Positions 1 to 16,639 are shown, counted from the first letter of the stretch. The stretch: DNA of 64,000 bases from Cynocephalus volans (GCF_027409185.1 NC_084475.1:16450130-16514129); one strand, 5' to 3'. Notes: generated by a model not told the origin, from the sequence alone. Numbers and translations are program-made.

Positions 1-547
1 CAGTGTTAGCCATCCTTGGAGATGATCTTGTGGAGGAAGGAGTGGAAGCCTGGCCATATCCTATCTTCTACATGCCCGCCTCCACTTGACATTGCCCAGC
101 ACTAAAGGATCCACCTCCCCCAGCCCTAGTGAGCTCCTGTGGGTAGGGACCTATCTTGGGCATCTCTTACCCCTGGGGGTGCTGACCTGTGCTCAGCACA
201 TGACAAGCAATCAGCACCTTTTTGCTCACCCACGCTGTGGGCCTGAGATGGGTGGATGTAAGGAGATGCAGGGGGCAAGGCAGGGACAGGACCAGCTCAG
301 GATGAGGCACAGGGCCTGCAGCTGGCAGGCTGGCAGAGGAAGGCAACACGGAGATATAGCACCTGGGTACCCCCACCCTTCTCCTCTTGGAGACGGACGA
401 AGCTCTGGGCAGACAGAGGTCTACCAAGGTGGGCGGTGGGAAGGGAGGGCCCCTCGAGGACAACCAAGTCTGTTCACATCAGGACCTGCACCGGAGGGAA
501 CTGGTCACTCTCCTGGGGGGAAATTAGTGAGCTGCCTTAGTGAGCTC

Positions 548-930
548 AGCTGCTGTAATAGAACTTCAGAGAATGGGTTGCTTACAAAGGACAGACATTC
601 ATTTCTCACTCTTCTGAAGGCTGGACGTCTGAGATCAGGGTGCCAGCAGGGTTGGGGTCTGGCAAGGGGTCTGGCAAGGTCCCTGTCCCGGGTTGCAGAC
701 TTGTTGTCAAGGTGGCAGAAGGAGAGCTCACGAGGCAGAAGGAGGGCTAGAGAGATCTCTGGGGCCTCTTTTATAAGGGCACTTATAAAAGAGTCCCATT
801 CATGAGGGCTCTACCCCTGTGAACTAGTCATCTCCCTAGGGCCCCATCTTCTAATGCCATCACCTTGGGGGTTAGTATTTCAACATATGAATTCTGGGGT
901 GACACATTCAGACCATTGCAACCCCCATCC
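548..930. repeat. Old interspersed repeat, family not assigned
   Basis: TTCTCACTCTTCTGAAGGCT through CCATCACCTTGGGGGTTAG and CAACATATGAATTC is a pattern I know as a common mammalian repeat, but I cannot name it with certainty. Confidence 0.6.
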
Positions 931-1846
931 TAGGTAGGGAACAAACACCAAAAGAGAGGTGCAATCCCTTCCTGGAGGATTCATGGAAAAGGCCAGGAGA
1001 ATTGTGGAAGTGGCATTTGAGCAGAGCTTTTGCAGACTGCTAGAGAGCGGGTGGGAAAAGATTCTCGGGCAGAGGGAGTAGCACAGGGAGACAGCCTGGG
1101 TGTGCCCAGGCAGGCGGGTAATGAGTTCCATACTCTGGTTTCCACAAGGAGCACTTGATCATGACCATCCCTTGTTTGCCAAGACCCAGGAATGGTTGGG
1201 AGGCCCAGACATCAGTGCCGCCCTGCTCCATGGCCTGGCAGCCAGGCTGCCTGGGTTTGCTGAGACCACGGACCCGCCTGGTTCTGGAGGGGAGGGGGTG
1301 CCTCTCAGGTTGTGCCCAGCCGCTCCTCTGCTCCCCACCCTGCGCCTGGTGTCCTCTCTGCTCAGGAGGATCTGCTCCCCCAAGAGGAAAGCATGGAGAT
1401 GTGATTTGTTAGAGGAAAATATCCATTATTATAGTTTTACAATTTTTTTGCCCAGTGAGTGAATTATTTTTGAAATGAATTGGCTTTTAAGGGGCAAGGG
1501 TAACTGGCACTTTTGAGCTCTGCAGGAGCATGTTCACATCTATCTCTCACTCTGTCCTTCCAAGGGCTCTGTTATAAAGGATGGCAACTGGAATTCCGAC
1601 AGGTTACATATCTTGCTGGAGGTCACATAACTAGTCCTGCCAAGGAGGCAGAATTTAAGCCCAGAAGGTGCAACCTGGATAGTCCTAAACCTCATATATG
1701 ACTCTGTCTGGCTTCAGTATTGCTGAAAAGAAAAGAAAGAAAAAAATTGACTGTGAGTTCTGCAAGAAAAAAAAAAGTCAAACAGAAACAAAATAAACAA
1801 GCAAAAAACAATCCAGCCAATAAGAATAATTAAAAAGCCACTCTTA

Positions 1847-1944
1847 GGGCTGGCAGGTTAGCTCAGTTGGTTAGAGCACAGCCTAATGACAGCAAGGTCA
1901 TGGGTTTGGACCCCTGTATTGGCCAGCCACCAAAAAACCAAAAT
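1847..1944 (+). mobile_element. CYN-type tRNA-Ile SINE, monomer
   Basis: Starts GGCTGGCAGGTTAGCTCAGT (A box) with a degenerate B box and A-rich tail. Confidence 0.85.
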
Positions 1945-3033
1945 ACAACTAATTAAGAAGCCAGCTTGACTAGTGTCTCGGAAAGACATTTGAAAGAGGA
2001 TCCAAGGCATGTCCTGTAATAGCACTTGTTTTTCTTTATGCTTTTCATGTACTTTAAAAAATTTGGTTTGAATTTTTGTCAAATTAACATATTTAGGTTT
2101 TTAAAAATAAACAGTTTAATAAGGCTTATAACAAAAACTAGCAGTCCCATCCATGTTCCACCTGCTCCAGATTCCTGCTCCCCATGGACAACCAGTTTCA
2201 ACTCTTTTAAGGGTTTCTTTCAGCATTTACCTCCACATCTCTAAGTCACATGCTAGAAGTCTTAACATGTATGTGGATGTTTGTGCTCTTATTTCTGGAA
2301 ACTTCGGTTGCTTTATCGCTTCTCTTTTGTGTTGAATTCTCCATTTCCTGGATCCCAGGCCTTGCTTTCCCTTCATTGATTTACTTCATTTTGGAAAAGT
2401 CTGTCTGGGAGCTTCCTGGGAACGGATGCTGGCATGTCTGCAAATGTCTCTGGTTCAGGCTTGTCCCCGATTGACAGTTTGGCTGGATGGGGAACTCTGG
2501 GATGGAAATCCTTTTCCCTCAGAATCTCGAGGACCTGGCTCCTTTGTCTTCCAGCTTCTAGTCTGGTGCTACTCAAAGCCACATTTCCTGGTCCCCTTTC
2601 TGCTCCCTTCCTGCCTGGAAAAGAGCAGCCTGCTGTTCTCCTCACCCCTCACCCCTCACCCCTCTGGCCTCTGATCCAACTCCCTCCAACCTCATTGTTC
2701 CTGTAGGCTCCTGTCTCCTAAGCTCTCTCCTGCTCTTGTTCTGTCTCAGGCGCCCACCCTCCTGAGCCCTATCACAGCAGCCCAGAAACTGTAAGGGGTC
2801 TGGTGGATAGGCCCAAAATTCGGCAAACACCCACAGGCTGATCAAAGGTGTCCCCTTTACAGATGTCACACCCCCAAATCCACGCTGCTTTTCCCCTCTG
2901 TGTCAGTGCATTTTCCTGGAGAGGGGATGGAGAGTTCTACCAGAATCAGGTGCACCGAGTGAGTTTGGTTTGAAGGAGCTTTCTGGGAGATTTTTAAGGA
3001 CTTGCCCCTGCACCTGGTTAAGAAGCACTGCTC

Positions 3034-3136
3034 AGCTGGCTGGTTAGGTCACTTGGTTAGTGCACGGTGCTGAGAACACCAAGGTTCAGGGTTAGATCCC
3101 TGTACTGGTCAGCCGCCCACCGCCCCCCCCCAAAAA
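3034..3136 (+). mobile_element. CYN-type SINE, monomer
   Basis: AGCTGGCTGGTTAGGTCACT to a C-rich/A-rich end; A and B boxes recognisable. Confidence 0.85.
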
Positions 3137-3189
3137 GCAGCACTGCTATATATGACGCTATATAAAAATGGCAGTGCCATCTTGTCACG

Positions 3190-3710
3190 TTTAAATAAAC
3201 GTTAATATCCACGATAGAGAACACGCCCACAGAACAATATGGAAAGTATTAGGCCTCATGGCTAGCTTAACATCAGCACAGCCAGGTTAAGCAACTTTCC
3301 CCCCTTTTACCCCCTTCCCTGTCCCTTCTCTGCTCTGGGAACTGGGCAGTGAAATTCCTCTGCTGGGAAAGGGTAAACACGACTGTTATCATCAAAGGAA
3401 CATCTTGTGGGCTGCCACTTTGGGCTGGAGCACTTTGCACTGATATAGCAGGGACACTAATTAGAAGTCTATGCCCTAACTGACCAGGTGTTAGCAGACT
3501 ACAAGGGCTATGTCACCTCGCAAACCACTGATTTCGAAGTTGCCCATGACTCTGCCAGAACCCTCAAAGGCTTGTAACCCCCTGCCTTCCTTTGTTCGGG
3601 GGAACTGATCTGGCTGTCTCCCCGCCACGTTAGTAGAATAAAGCTCTTAGGCTGAAATGGCGCCTGGCTCGGGTCTCTCTTTCCCTTTTCTCTGTCTTGC
3701 CGAACCTAAC
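3190..3710 (+). mobile_element. Probable solitary retroviral LTR
   Basis: The stretch has LTR-like architecture: an AATAAAG poly(A) signal near 3638, then GGCTCGGGTCTCTC and a pyrimidine-rich end with terminal ACA near 3709. No internal retroviral genes are present. The left boundary is uncertain and no clear target duplication was found. Confidence 0.5.
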
Positions 3711-3747
3711 AGGAAGGACTAGCCATGTGATACAAAAAGGAAATTCA

Positions 3748-3805
3748 GGTGTTCTAACACCAAGTTCAAGGGTGCAGATCCCCATACTGGCCAGCTGCCA
3801 AAACA
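3748..3805 (+). mobile_element. CYN-type SINE, 5'-truncated
   Basis: Only the B-box half remains (CACCAAGTTCAAGGGTGCAG). Confidence 0.7.
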
Positions 3806-3859
3806 TAAGTTCATGGAAAGAGTCATACTATCTTTTTTTTTCTGTCATCTGGTTGCATA

Positions 3860-3912
3860 TATTTTTAAATTCTATTTCTTCATGAACTTTTTGAAGTACC
3901 TTCGTATAATCC
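3860..3912. mobile_element. Half of a mariner-type MITE
   Basis: The sequence TTCATGAACTTTTTGAAGTACC before GTATAA matches the right half of the 44260 and 54656 elements. An AGTTCATGGAAAGAG stretch near 3808 may be the displaced left half. Confidence 0.6.
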
Positions 3913-4349
3913 TTTTATAAACCTTTTACTGTGAAATATTTACCCATGAGCATATAAAACATAGATGTGGTTTACAAAATTTCAAAAGCAGACCTGCTTG
4001 TAACCACCACCCAGATCAAGAAGTGGAACATTTCAAGTAACAAAATGACACCTGACCTGTGCCCCAGCAACCCCACTTCCAGAAACACGTGCAAAAACAT
4101 GGACAGGGATCTTCATGGAAACATGTTCTGGAACAGCAAAAACCAAACCAAACCAAACCTAAAGAAGCTTAGCACTGTGCCAGCACCTACAAACATCACT
4201 ACGTCTAATCTCCATGACCCCTGTGGTGGGATGATGGGAGGTTGAGGTCCCTGAAGTCACTTGGCTGGTCAGTGATGGCGGCGGGGAGCCTAGACAGCCT
4301 GACTCAAGGTTGCTTCATTGTGGCCTTTTGTATAAAGTCTTCATGAAAC

Positions 4350-4417
4350 TGGGGGATCTGAACCCTTGACCTTGGTATTATAAGGCTGTGTTCTAACAAA
4401 CTGAGCTAACTGTCCCA
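4350..4417 (-). mobile_element. CYN-type SINE fragment
   Basis: Reverse monomer without a T-run; GAACCCTTGACCTTGG is the B-box complement. Confidence 0.75.
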
Positions 4418-4506
4418 CTTGTATAAAAAGTCTTCAAGTGCTCATTGTTTTCTGAAGAGTAATTCACTTTAGGTAATTTAGCTTAAATACATAACCGTAG
4501 CGCATC

Positions 4507-4606
4507 TTTTTTTTTTTTTTTTTTAAGTGGTTGGCCAGGGATCGAACCCTGGACCTTGGTGTTACCAACATCACGCTCTAATCAACTAAGCCAACCAGCC
4601 AGCCCT
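4507..4606 (-). mobile_element. CYN-type SINE, monomer
   Basis: T18 run, then GGGATCGAACCCTGGACCTT, ending at CCAGCCAGCCC. Confidence 0.9.
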
Positions 4607-4722
4607 AAATAATGCATCTTTTTTTTCTTTCTTTTTTTTTTTTTTTGGTGGCAGGGGCGGGGGGTAGTGCATAACTATAAATATGGCCAAAGCTTCCTGC
4701 TCAAAAATATTCATCATGGTGA

Positions 4723-4738
4723 TATATATATATATATA
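4723..4738. repeat. (TA)n next to a SINE tail
   Basis: A short TA repeat abutting the T-run of the minus-strand SINE at 4739-4827. Confidence 0.8.
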
Positions 4739-4827
4739 TTTTTTTTAAATGACTGGTAAGGGGATCTTAACCCTTGACTTGGTGGTGTCAGCACCACACT
4801 CTCCCAAGTGAGCCACGGGCCGGCCCT
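4739..4827 (-). mobile_element. CYN-type SINE, right-unit monomer
   Basis: GACTGGTAAGGGGATCTTAA class; flanked by similar ATCANGGTGATAT target duplications. Confidence 0.9.
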
Positions 4828-4990
4828 ATCACCGTGATATTTTTATAGCCAAAAATAAAACAATTTAAATATCCAACAATGAGCAAATAAATTAATGATA
4901 ATCGTTAGAATGACTATAACAAAATAATTCAGGGAAAATTTTAATGTGAAAAACACGTTAAGTAAAAAATATAGAAAATAAAGTTGTTCG

Positions 4991-5113
4991 GGCCGGCCCC
5001 GTGGCGCACTCGGGAGAGTGCGGCGCTGGGAGCGCAGCGACGCTCCTGCCGCGGGTTCGGATCCCATATAGGACTGGCCAGTGCACTCACTGGCTGAGTG
5101 CCAGTCACGAAAA
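4991..5113 (+). mobile_element. CYN-type SINE, GC-rich variant
   Basis: GGCCGGCCCCGTGGCGCACT with a CGCTGGGAGCGCAGCGACGC insert between the boxes; perfect AAGTTGTTCG target duplication on both sides. Confidence 0.9.
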
Positions 5114-5643
5114 AAGTTGTTCGTAGAACACAATCACAAGGATGAGCGAAATAAGAGAGAAAAAGACAGGAATAAGATATACCAAAATGTTACAAAAAAT
5201 AAAGGGAGGCAGGGAGGGAGAAGGTAGAAATCCTTTTTCTCCTGAAATCGTTTGTGGTTCACTCTCCACACATGGACTGCTCCTTCGGTCCCCTTCACCT
5301 CTGGGGGAAGGTACACTAGGCTTGAGAAGTATAATTTTGTCACACATACTGTCATGTTAGCCTAGAGCCCCCAAGGCCCAGGCAGTGTCTAGAACTGGGC
5401 TCTGTTGCGGCAGGGGCTTCCCATCACACTCCCTTCCAGTCCCCTTTAAAGGGACTGGAAAAGTGAACTCTGGGTTTATGCTCTACTCCAGTTTGGGGGC
5501 TCCCCCCGCCTCTCTTTCTGAGTCAACAGGGAGGCCACTGGCTGGTGCCATTAGAGCTGTGGCCTTGGGTCTCCTGGGAAGCTCCTGGGCACAAAGGCAT
5601 GGTGGCACCCGTCCCTACCCCAGAGTTTCATCCTGGGCCTTCC

Positions 5644-8600
5644 TCAGGGGAGTGCTGAGGTCTCTTCCCGGGGCCCTGGGGGGAGCTTAGCTCTAGGATG
5701 ATGGCACAGGGTAAGGGTCCTACCCTCAAGGAGCCAGAAGATGGGGTGGAGGGGCCGGGTGAAGAGGGCATGGAAGGTGTGCAGGTGCTGGGTCTGGGGC
5801 TCCAGGCTGTAGAAGGAGAGGCGGCCAGAGGCCAGGTCCAAATCCACACCCAGGAGCAGCCCGGACACTGCTGGGAGGCGCTGAGCCTCCCCGTTGTGCC
5901 AAGCCTGGACACTGTCCTCCTTGATGCACAGTCCCCAGGAGCAGGGCCCACGGCCAATGTTGTCTGTGTGGGGCCCTGGCTTGTGCCGTGGCAATTCTGG
6001 GTAGGCGATGCCCAATGTCACTGAATGATCAGATGCGCGCACCTCCCAGTAGTGCCGCCCAGCCTGGAAGCTCTGGGCACACTGCACCTGCCACAGCTCG
6101 AAGCTGCTTGGCCTCGCTGGGCCCTGGGGCTGGTGACGGTGCTTCACCTGCTGGTCCTGGCAGGACAGGTAGAAGTGGCGGTTGGCGCTGTCTGCGTCAA
6201 AGGTCAGATTGCGATAATCTGTTGGGGAGAGATGGACAAAGTGGACAAGGGTGCCATCCCGTCCACAGGGTAGGGAGAGAGCAGCCACGGCCCATTTACC
6301 AACAGCTAAACATCTCCAGGCACGCTGCAGGCTGAGCGCCAGGTGCCATCTCGGAGGTAGGGTCTTCTACAAGCCCCATCTCACAGATGAGAAAACTGAG
6401 GTTCAGGCCTCAGCCATGTGCCCTGATGTCCACACCCAGCCAAGTGATGACCACCGAGCCACTGCCAGAAGCTCCCAGGGCTCCCGGGGTGGGGGGACTG
6501 AGGGCCTCAGCCATGCCCCCCCAAAAAGTTCACATCCAGCCCAGCCACAACCAAGCCACCACTAAAAGCCCCCCTGGGCTCCCCTGCTGGAATTAGGGGG
6601 GTGCCACAGGCCTCAACCACATCCCCCTCTCTCCTTGATCCTCCTTTCACCCTGTCCCCCTCCCCCTCCCCCAACTGCTGCACATCTTAGAATGTAAAAA
6701 AATAATAAATTAATTTAAAAAAAAAAAAAGGAAAGAAAACTGAGACTCAGAGAGGTATTAATTGGGTATTAAAGTGGAAGAATCGTGTGCCCAGACTGTC
6801 CTTAAACATCATGTTGGCTGCATCTGCTTCAGGGTTTTCAGGGTGGATGCGTACGAGGTGTACATCCTGCAACAGGTGTGCAGGGGGTGGGGCCAGGCCC
6901 AGGAAGGGCCATGGAGCAGATGTCCTGGCCAGGACAGTCACAGCATACTCCCCCCCACATACGTACTCATACGTGTGCACACATGCATGTGTGCTCACAG
7001 TGCACACACACATACTGTCAGGTGCACACAAACACACAGACACACTTGTACACACACACACGAATACACACACATGCAGTAGGCTTCCTTACTCTGCCAG
7101 AGTTTCCTCCTCAGGGGACACACTGCACTCAGAACTGGTGTCAGGGGATCTGGGGCTTCTAGGAGGCAAAGTAGTGTTAGGAGAGAGAAGGGAGAGGTCA
7201 TGGGGGGGGGGCCCTGAGTGGGCCCTGACCCTACTCCCACCACCCAGCAGGAGGGACAGCTGGGCCCAGAGGGTTAGGGAGAGCTCTTGAGTCAGCCTTA
7301 CCCACGGGACCTAAGTCAGCAGCCTTGGCTGGTGCCCTGGAGTTGCCCCCATCTTCCAGGAGGAGGCCACACAGCCGGCTCAGCAACTCATTCAGGTCGC
7401 CCAGCAGTTGGTCTTCATCCCACTGCAGAGGGGTCAGTGGCCCCAGAGGCCCTGGTGGCTCAAAGAGCTGTAATTCCTGAGCCCCAGGGGCAGCTGCAGT
7501 AAGCTTGGTATGAAGGACAGGGAAGCAAGTCCCCCCAGCCTACTGCCCTGAGGCCTGGTACCTGGAGGAAGGTCCGGTCATCTGCCTGCTCCAGGAGATC
7601 CCGGATCCTGTGGCCACAGTGATCCAGGGCGTCCAGGTGGCCCCGTAGCTGCTGCTCCTCATCCTGGGCCTGTGCCAGCACCTGTGTCTTGGCTGCCTCA
7701 ATGCCCTTCAGCACCAAGTCCCGCCGCATCTCCAGTGCCTGCAGCAGGCTGCTGAACTTGCCAGAGACCGAGGAGGCCAAGGTGCAGGCTGAGCTCTGGG
7801 TGGGCACGGGAGGAGCCTCTGGGTGGCCAGGGCATTGAACCATGCCAAGGCAGGCCTGTGTCAGGGCTGCCCACTGGGCTGAGGGGTAGGGATGTGGGGA
7901 GCCAGCATCCCAGGAATCTCTGCCTCCTAGGTCCCAGATTCCTGCTCAGCCCCTTACTCCTTGCTGCCAGGAGGCATTTTCAAGGTAGCTCACACCTGCT
8001 GCCCAGTGACCCAGGAACCAGCTGGTGGCTGTGCACAGGACAGTGAGGACATGGTAGGTGGAACAAAGACTGCCCTTTTACCTGGATCTGGCTGCTTCGC
8101 TGCTGCAGCTCCTGTAGGTGGGTCTCAGCCTGGGTGGCCTTCTGCTGGGTGACCTCCAGCTCAGCTCTCAGCCTGGCCTATGGTGCCCGCCCATAGGACA
8201 AGTGACAAGAGAAGTCCAGGATTGGCTGTGAAGTCCCCTCCACCCCAGACAACCGACAAATACCAGATGCAGAGCACCCCCTCCTTGTGCCATCCCTGGC
8301 CAGGATGACCAGCGGGCTAGCCTACAGAACACCTGCCTTGGTATAATGGGGGAATTAGAGTCCCAGGGAGGCCTAGACCAAGCCCCTTCCCCACCTGGAG
8401 CAGAAGCCTTGGGCTGAAGACCTGACTTCCCACTTCTTGCAGGCTAAGCAATCTGGGGCAGAGCACCCAGCCCCTCTGGGCTGTAATCTCCCCACCTCAA
8501 TCAATAAATGGGAGCAATAATGCTGGCTCAGGCAGCCTTGCAGGGAAGGGGTGACAATCCAAAGCTGTCTGACAAGTAGGGAGGTCGATGCATGTATAAA

Positions 8601-9823
8601 GCAGATTCTTCTGAGGACCCGGCTGGTCCTTGACTCTAGCTTTGGGCATGAGGGAGAGACGGGACCCCATTTGTCAGAAGCCCCCATCAAGAGTCTCACT
8701 ACCTCGCTTCTGCTCCTCCCAACACTTTTAGGTGGAGACTGTTATCCCCACTTCACAGATGAGGAAACAGGCTCATTGAAGTTGATAATTTGGTCGAAGT
8801 CCTCAGATTTTCCAACGCCTGTGCTTTTTGTCCAGGCCCCCGCCCCCCTCCAGCATGGAAACAGGTGAGAAGGTAGGAAGTGGGAGTGTTTCCCACTGCG
8901 GTTCCTAATAACAGTTCCGCGTCACTGGGACACTGACCTCTTAAGTAGCTCCTAAGTCTCTTAAGGGCAGGGACCTGGTTTGATTTACTGATATTCAGTC
9001 CCTGCTACATAGAGCAGGTGCTCCACACATTTACTGAATGAAGCGTGTTCCGGGAGCACCTGCTGCACACCAGACAGCTCTCTAGGGCGGGGAACAGGGC
9101 CGGGGAGCCGACTGCCCCAATATCCCCGACTCCCGCATTCATTCCGAGGGCCTTTTCGGAGCATCTCCGGAGACCGTCCCATGGGCAGTGCCTGGGGCTG
9201 GTCACCCCAGCCGGATGCACACACCCTCGGTTTCTGTACTGACCCCAGCTTCTGGGGACCTCCGGTCTCCTGCTGAAGCTTCTCGCCTCTGCCCGGGCGC
9301 CCGGAGACAGACAGCAAGCCCGGTCCCGCGGGAGTCACCTCGGCCTTTGCCAGGCTGCGGCCGGCCCCCCCCCCCCCATTTCCCGCCTTCTCGCCGGCGG
9401 CGACGTCACCTCGCGCTCGCGGCGCTCGGCGTCCAGCAGCGCCCGCTCGTGGAGGCGACACTCGCGCACGGTGCACGCGCTGCACACGCAGCGGTCCTCG
9501 GTCCGGCAGAAGAGCTCGAGCGGCCGCCCGTGGCGGGGACAGAGCGCGCCGGGGCCGGGGCCGGGGGCCGGGCCGGGGTCGGGGGCCGGGGCGGGCCCGG
9601 CGCGCACCACCTCCAGCACGGCGCTGAGCGCCACGTTGCGGCGCAGCTCGGCTCCGTCGGGGAAGGGCCCCCGGCACTCGGGACACGCTTTCTCGCAGCG
9701 GCCCCACCAGTCCCGGAGGCAGGCACCGCAGAAGTTGTGGCCGCAGGGCAGCGTCACCGGGTCCCGGTAGAGCCCCAGGCAGATGGCGCAGTTCAGCTTG
9801 TCCTCCAGCAGCTGCGCGGCCAT
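5644..9823 (-). CDS. TRIM65: TRIM65, E3 ubiquitin ligase (six coding exons)
   Basis: Coding exons, 5' to 3' on the minus strand: 9410-9823, 8082-8177, 7562-7795, 7302-7476, 7093-7158, 5644-6218. All introns are GT-AG and phases agree, giving 519 codons; human TRIM65 is 517 as I recall. Exon 1 encodes an intact C3HC4 RING (Cys12, Cys15, Cys27, His29, Cys32, Cys35, Cys47, Cys50), a Pro/Gly/Ala linker at about 77-93 and a B-box from Cys95. Exons 2-4 give the coiled coil; exon 3 has the 234-nt size common in TRIM genes. The last exon gives the PRY-SPRY domain (about 329-505). TRIM65 is known to ubiquitinate MDA5 and TNRC6 proteins in the cytoplasm. The start is the ATG just before the RING and lies in a CpG island; an upstream in-frame ATG is in GC-rich leader and was not used. 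The 3'UTR end could not be placed. Confidence 0.95.
6945..7077. repeat. Imperfect CA-rich microsatellite in a TRIM65 intron
   Basis: A cluster of ACACAC, ACGTGTG and CATGCATG runs forming an imperfect (CA)n/(TG)n tract, just on the intron side of TRIM65 exon 5. Confidence 0.85.
8715..8840 (+). repeat. MIR fragment
   Basis: TTATCCCCACTTCACAGATG and AGGAAACAGGCTCA, in TRIM65 intron 1. Confidence 0.75.
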
Positions 9824-10060
9824 GGCGGAGGCGGGAGAGAGGGCAGGCCCCGGACACTTAAAGGGACCGCGCGGGCCGACATCGCCGGGGCGTGGCTGCA
9901 GCGGGGAGGAGCAAGGACCCCACCCAGGAAGGCGAACTCCGGGCTGCGGCCGGGCCCTCCCGGCGCCCCCGCACCCAGCGCTCGTCCGTCCACACCAGCC
10001 GCCCGCGAGGCCCACTGCACCCCTGCCCACCTCCACCAGGTCCGCTGGAAGGCTCCGCGT
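9400..10060 (-). promoter_or_regulatory. CpG island promoter of TRIM65
   Basis: GC content and CpG density rise sharply across TRIM65 exon 1 and its upstream sequence, then drop. The first coding exon lies inside. No TATA box is seen; initiation is probably dispersed just upstream of 9823. Confidence 0.75.
9548..9600 (-). repeat. GC-rich coding microrepeat in TRIM65 exon 1
   Basis: Repeats of a GGCCCCG-like unit on the coding strand encode alternating Pro with Ala, Asp and Gly (about residues 77-93) between the RING and B-box. The stretch stays in frame; its length probably varies between species. Confidence 0.8.
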
Positions 10061-11340
10061 TCCCCGATTTGCGTCTCTCTCTCTCTCTAGGCTCTTTGCT
10101 TACCCGGCTGGGAGCTAGGATCCGGCTCTCTCGGGTCCCAGCATGGTAGCTCAGCTCGCTTCCCTAGACCCTCAGCAGCCCAGCTCCTGTGCCGGGGATC
10201 TGGCCCCAGCCTCGACAGACCAGAGGCTTGGGAACCCCACCAGGCCTCTGGGCTCATCTGACAATCAATAGAGCTAACAGCGTAGACCTCCCAGAGCTTG
10301 GGCTATTTAATAGTGCACGTGGGAGGGCCTGGAGAAAAAGAGCCCACAGCAGATAGCTGGCGCTCAATAAATGCTTCCTCCTGATCCGAGGTGCTCTGCT
10401 GTATTTTTTCCTGGAGCCAGATTTCGGGCATTTGCCAGATTGGGGTGTCTCCCCATTCTGGACTACGCCTGATTTTGTTCTTTATAAAGTAAACAGTGAG
10501 ATGGAAATTTCTGGTCACCAAGAGACAGACCAGTCAACAGTGTTTTTTTCCAAACGCCCCTTTATTGGATACTCAAACCAAACTTCAGCTGCAATCAGCA
10601 TTCCCTCTGTGCTGGCCCTCTACTGGGGAGAGTTCTTTCTCTGAGTTCCAAGTTGTTCTGGAATCCCAAGTTTTTGAGAGTGAACCAAATGTTTCCCCTT
10701 GGGTCACTCTCAAAAAGGGGTCCTGACCACTTACCCACTGCCTCCCCATGCAGTGTGTGTCCCAGGAGAGTTAACTCCTTTCTAACCAAGCTGGCCTGAT
10801 TTTGAGGCAGAAAGCACCCTCACTGCAGTGCAGATTGCATCCCCTGGGTAGTGATACATGAAGTTTGTCTTTCTGGAAAAGGCACACACATCGCCCCTTG
10901 ATGTGCTACTAGCCAGCCTTCTCCTTTAGGGTGGGGGATAACACCTAACTATCCAGCGAGGGTCCTGGGGCTTTCTGGCCTGTAGCAGGAACTGTACTAG
11001 ACATCTCTTGAGACAGTCGTCACCCCACCTGACAGGGCTTCTTATCCCAAGCATTCCGGTGGGGCCAGGAGCCTGCCACCGCACAGAGCACCAGGCAGAG
11101 GGGCCAGTGCTCAGGGCTGGCAGATCTTCAAGGGGCTTGTGGGACTGGCCAAGGTCCATTGCTTGCTTTCTTCAGTGGCTGTCTTCTTCAGCCACGGGGA
11201 TCAGAGGGCCCCTGACACCCTCAGGAGGCAGAGGTGAGGTGTAACCTCCTGGGGTAGGAGGGAGCCCTCTTCCCACCCATGAAGCAATACAGCTCCAGCA
11301 GGGGGACTCTGGCTGCTCCTGGAACACACACCCAGACCAG
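9850..11340. other. TRIM65-MRPL38 intergenic spacer
   Basis: After the CpG island the sequence is unique-looking, with no coding exon or young repeat recognised. Several short open frames here lack codon bias and homology known to me. Confidence 0.6.
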
Positions 11341-11357
11341 CTACAGCCAAAGTCATC

Positions 11358-11363
11358 TTTATT
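11358..11363 (-). terminator. MRPL38 poly(A) signal AATAAA
   Basis: Plus-strand TTTATT reads AATAAA on the coding strand, 163 nt after the MRPL38 stop codon. This gives a short 3'UTR of roughly 180 nt, typical of a mitoribosome gene. The cleavage site itself is inferred to lie near 11340. Confidence 0.7.
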
Positions 11364-11525
11364 CACATCCCCCACCCCTGTCACTGGAAAGTCCCCTTCA
11401 CTCTAAGCCCTGGGCTGGATGGGAGGGGTCCAATGAGGGGCTGCTTTGGGTGGGGCCCAGAAACCCCAGCTTGGCCCTCTGGAGCCGTCTTTACTGTTCC
11501 TCCGAGGTGGGTGCACTCTGGCCCC

Positions 11526-16329
<4,804 letters not shown>

Positions 16330-16506
16330 CTTCCCTCAGCCGCCGCCAGGACCCGGGCAGAGGTGGCCGGCGCAGTGCCTGAGCGCCCCGCGCAGGCGCC
16401 GCCCCGGGGCCGCGTCCGCCGTCGGGTCCGGGTCACCTCCTTCCGCCTGGGTCAGAGGTGGCGGCCGCTGCGGGCGCCCCGGCTCCGGAAGTGCCCGGAG
16501 GACGGC

Positions 16507-16586
16507 GGGGCGCAGCTGCAAGCCGTCCGGGGCCCTGACCGCCGCCGGGGCGCAGCTGCAAGCGGTCCGGGGCCCTGACCGCCGCC
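16507..16586. repeat. 40-bp tandem duplication upstream of MRPL38
   Basis: Two head-to-tail copies (16507-16546 and 16547-16586) differ at only one base as read (16524 C against 16564 G). Each unit starts GGGGCGCAGCTGCAAG. They lie within the CpG island about 180-260 bp upstream of the MRPL38 ATG. Confidence 0.9.
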
Positions 16587-16639
16587 GGCCAGCAGGGGGC
16601 GCCGCGGCGCGGGCACGGGTGGGGAAAGGGGTATGGGCG

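Larger units (their letters stand above)
4630..5215 (+). mobile_element. Decayed L1M 3' fragment carrying two SINEs
   Basis: Sequence such as GCCAAAAATAAAACAATTTA and CCAAAATGTTAC resembles the 3' end of old L1M elements. It is broken by SINEs at 4739-4827 and 4991-5113. No open frame. Confidence 0.5.
1..5643. other. TRIM65 downstream/intergenic region
   Basis: No exon of a fifth gene was recognised. The stretch holds repeats listed separately and some unannotated unique sequence; part of it must be the TRIM65 3'UTR. From human synteny TRIM47 would be expected further left, but it is not seen here. Confidence 0.6.

Noticed and set aside
86-805. A 239-codon open frame at the left end
   Set aside because: It runs into an interspersed repeat, has no splice-linked neighbours and no recognisable domain.
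9188-10090. A 300-codon open frame on the plus strand over TRIM65 exon 1
   Set aside because: Antisense shadow of the RING exon in GC-rich DNA; no recognisable protein family.
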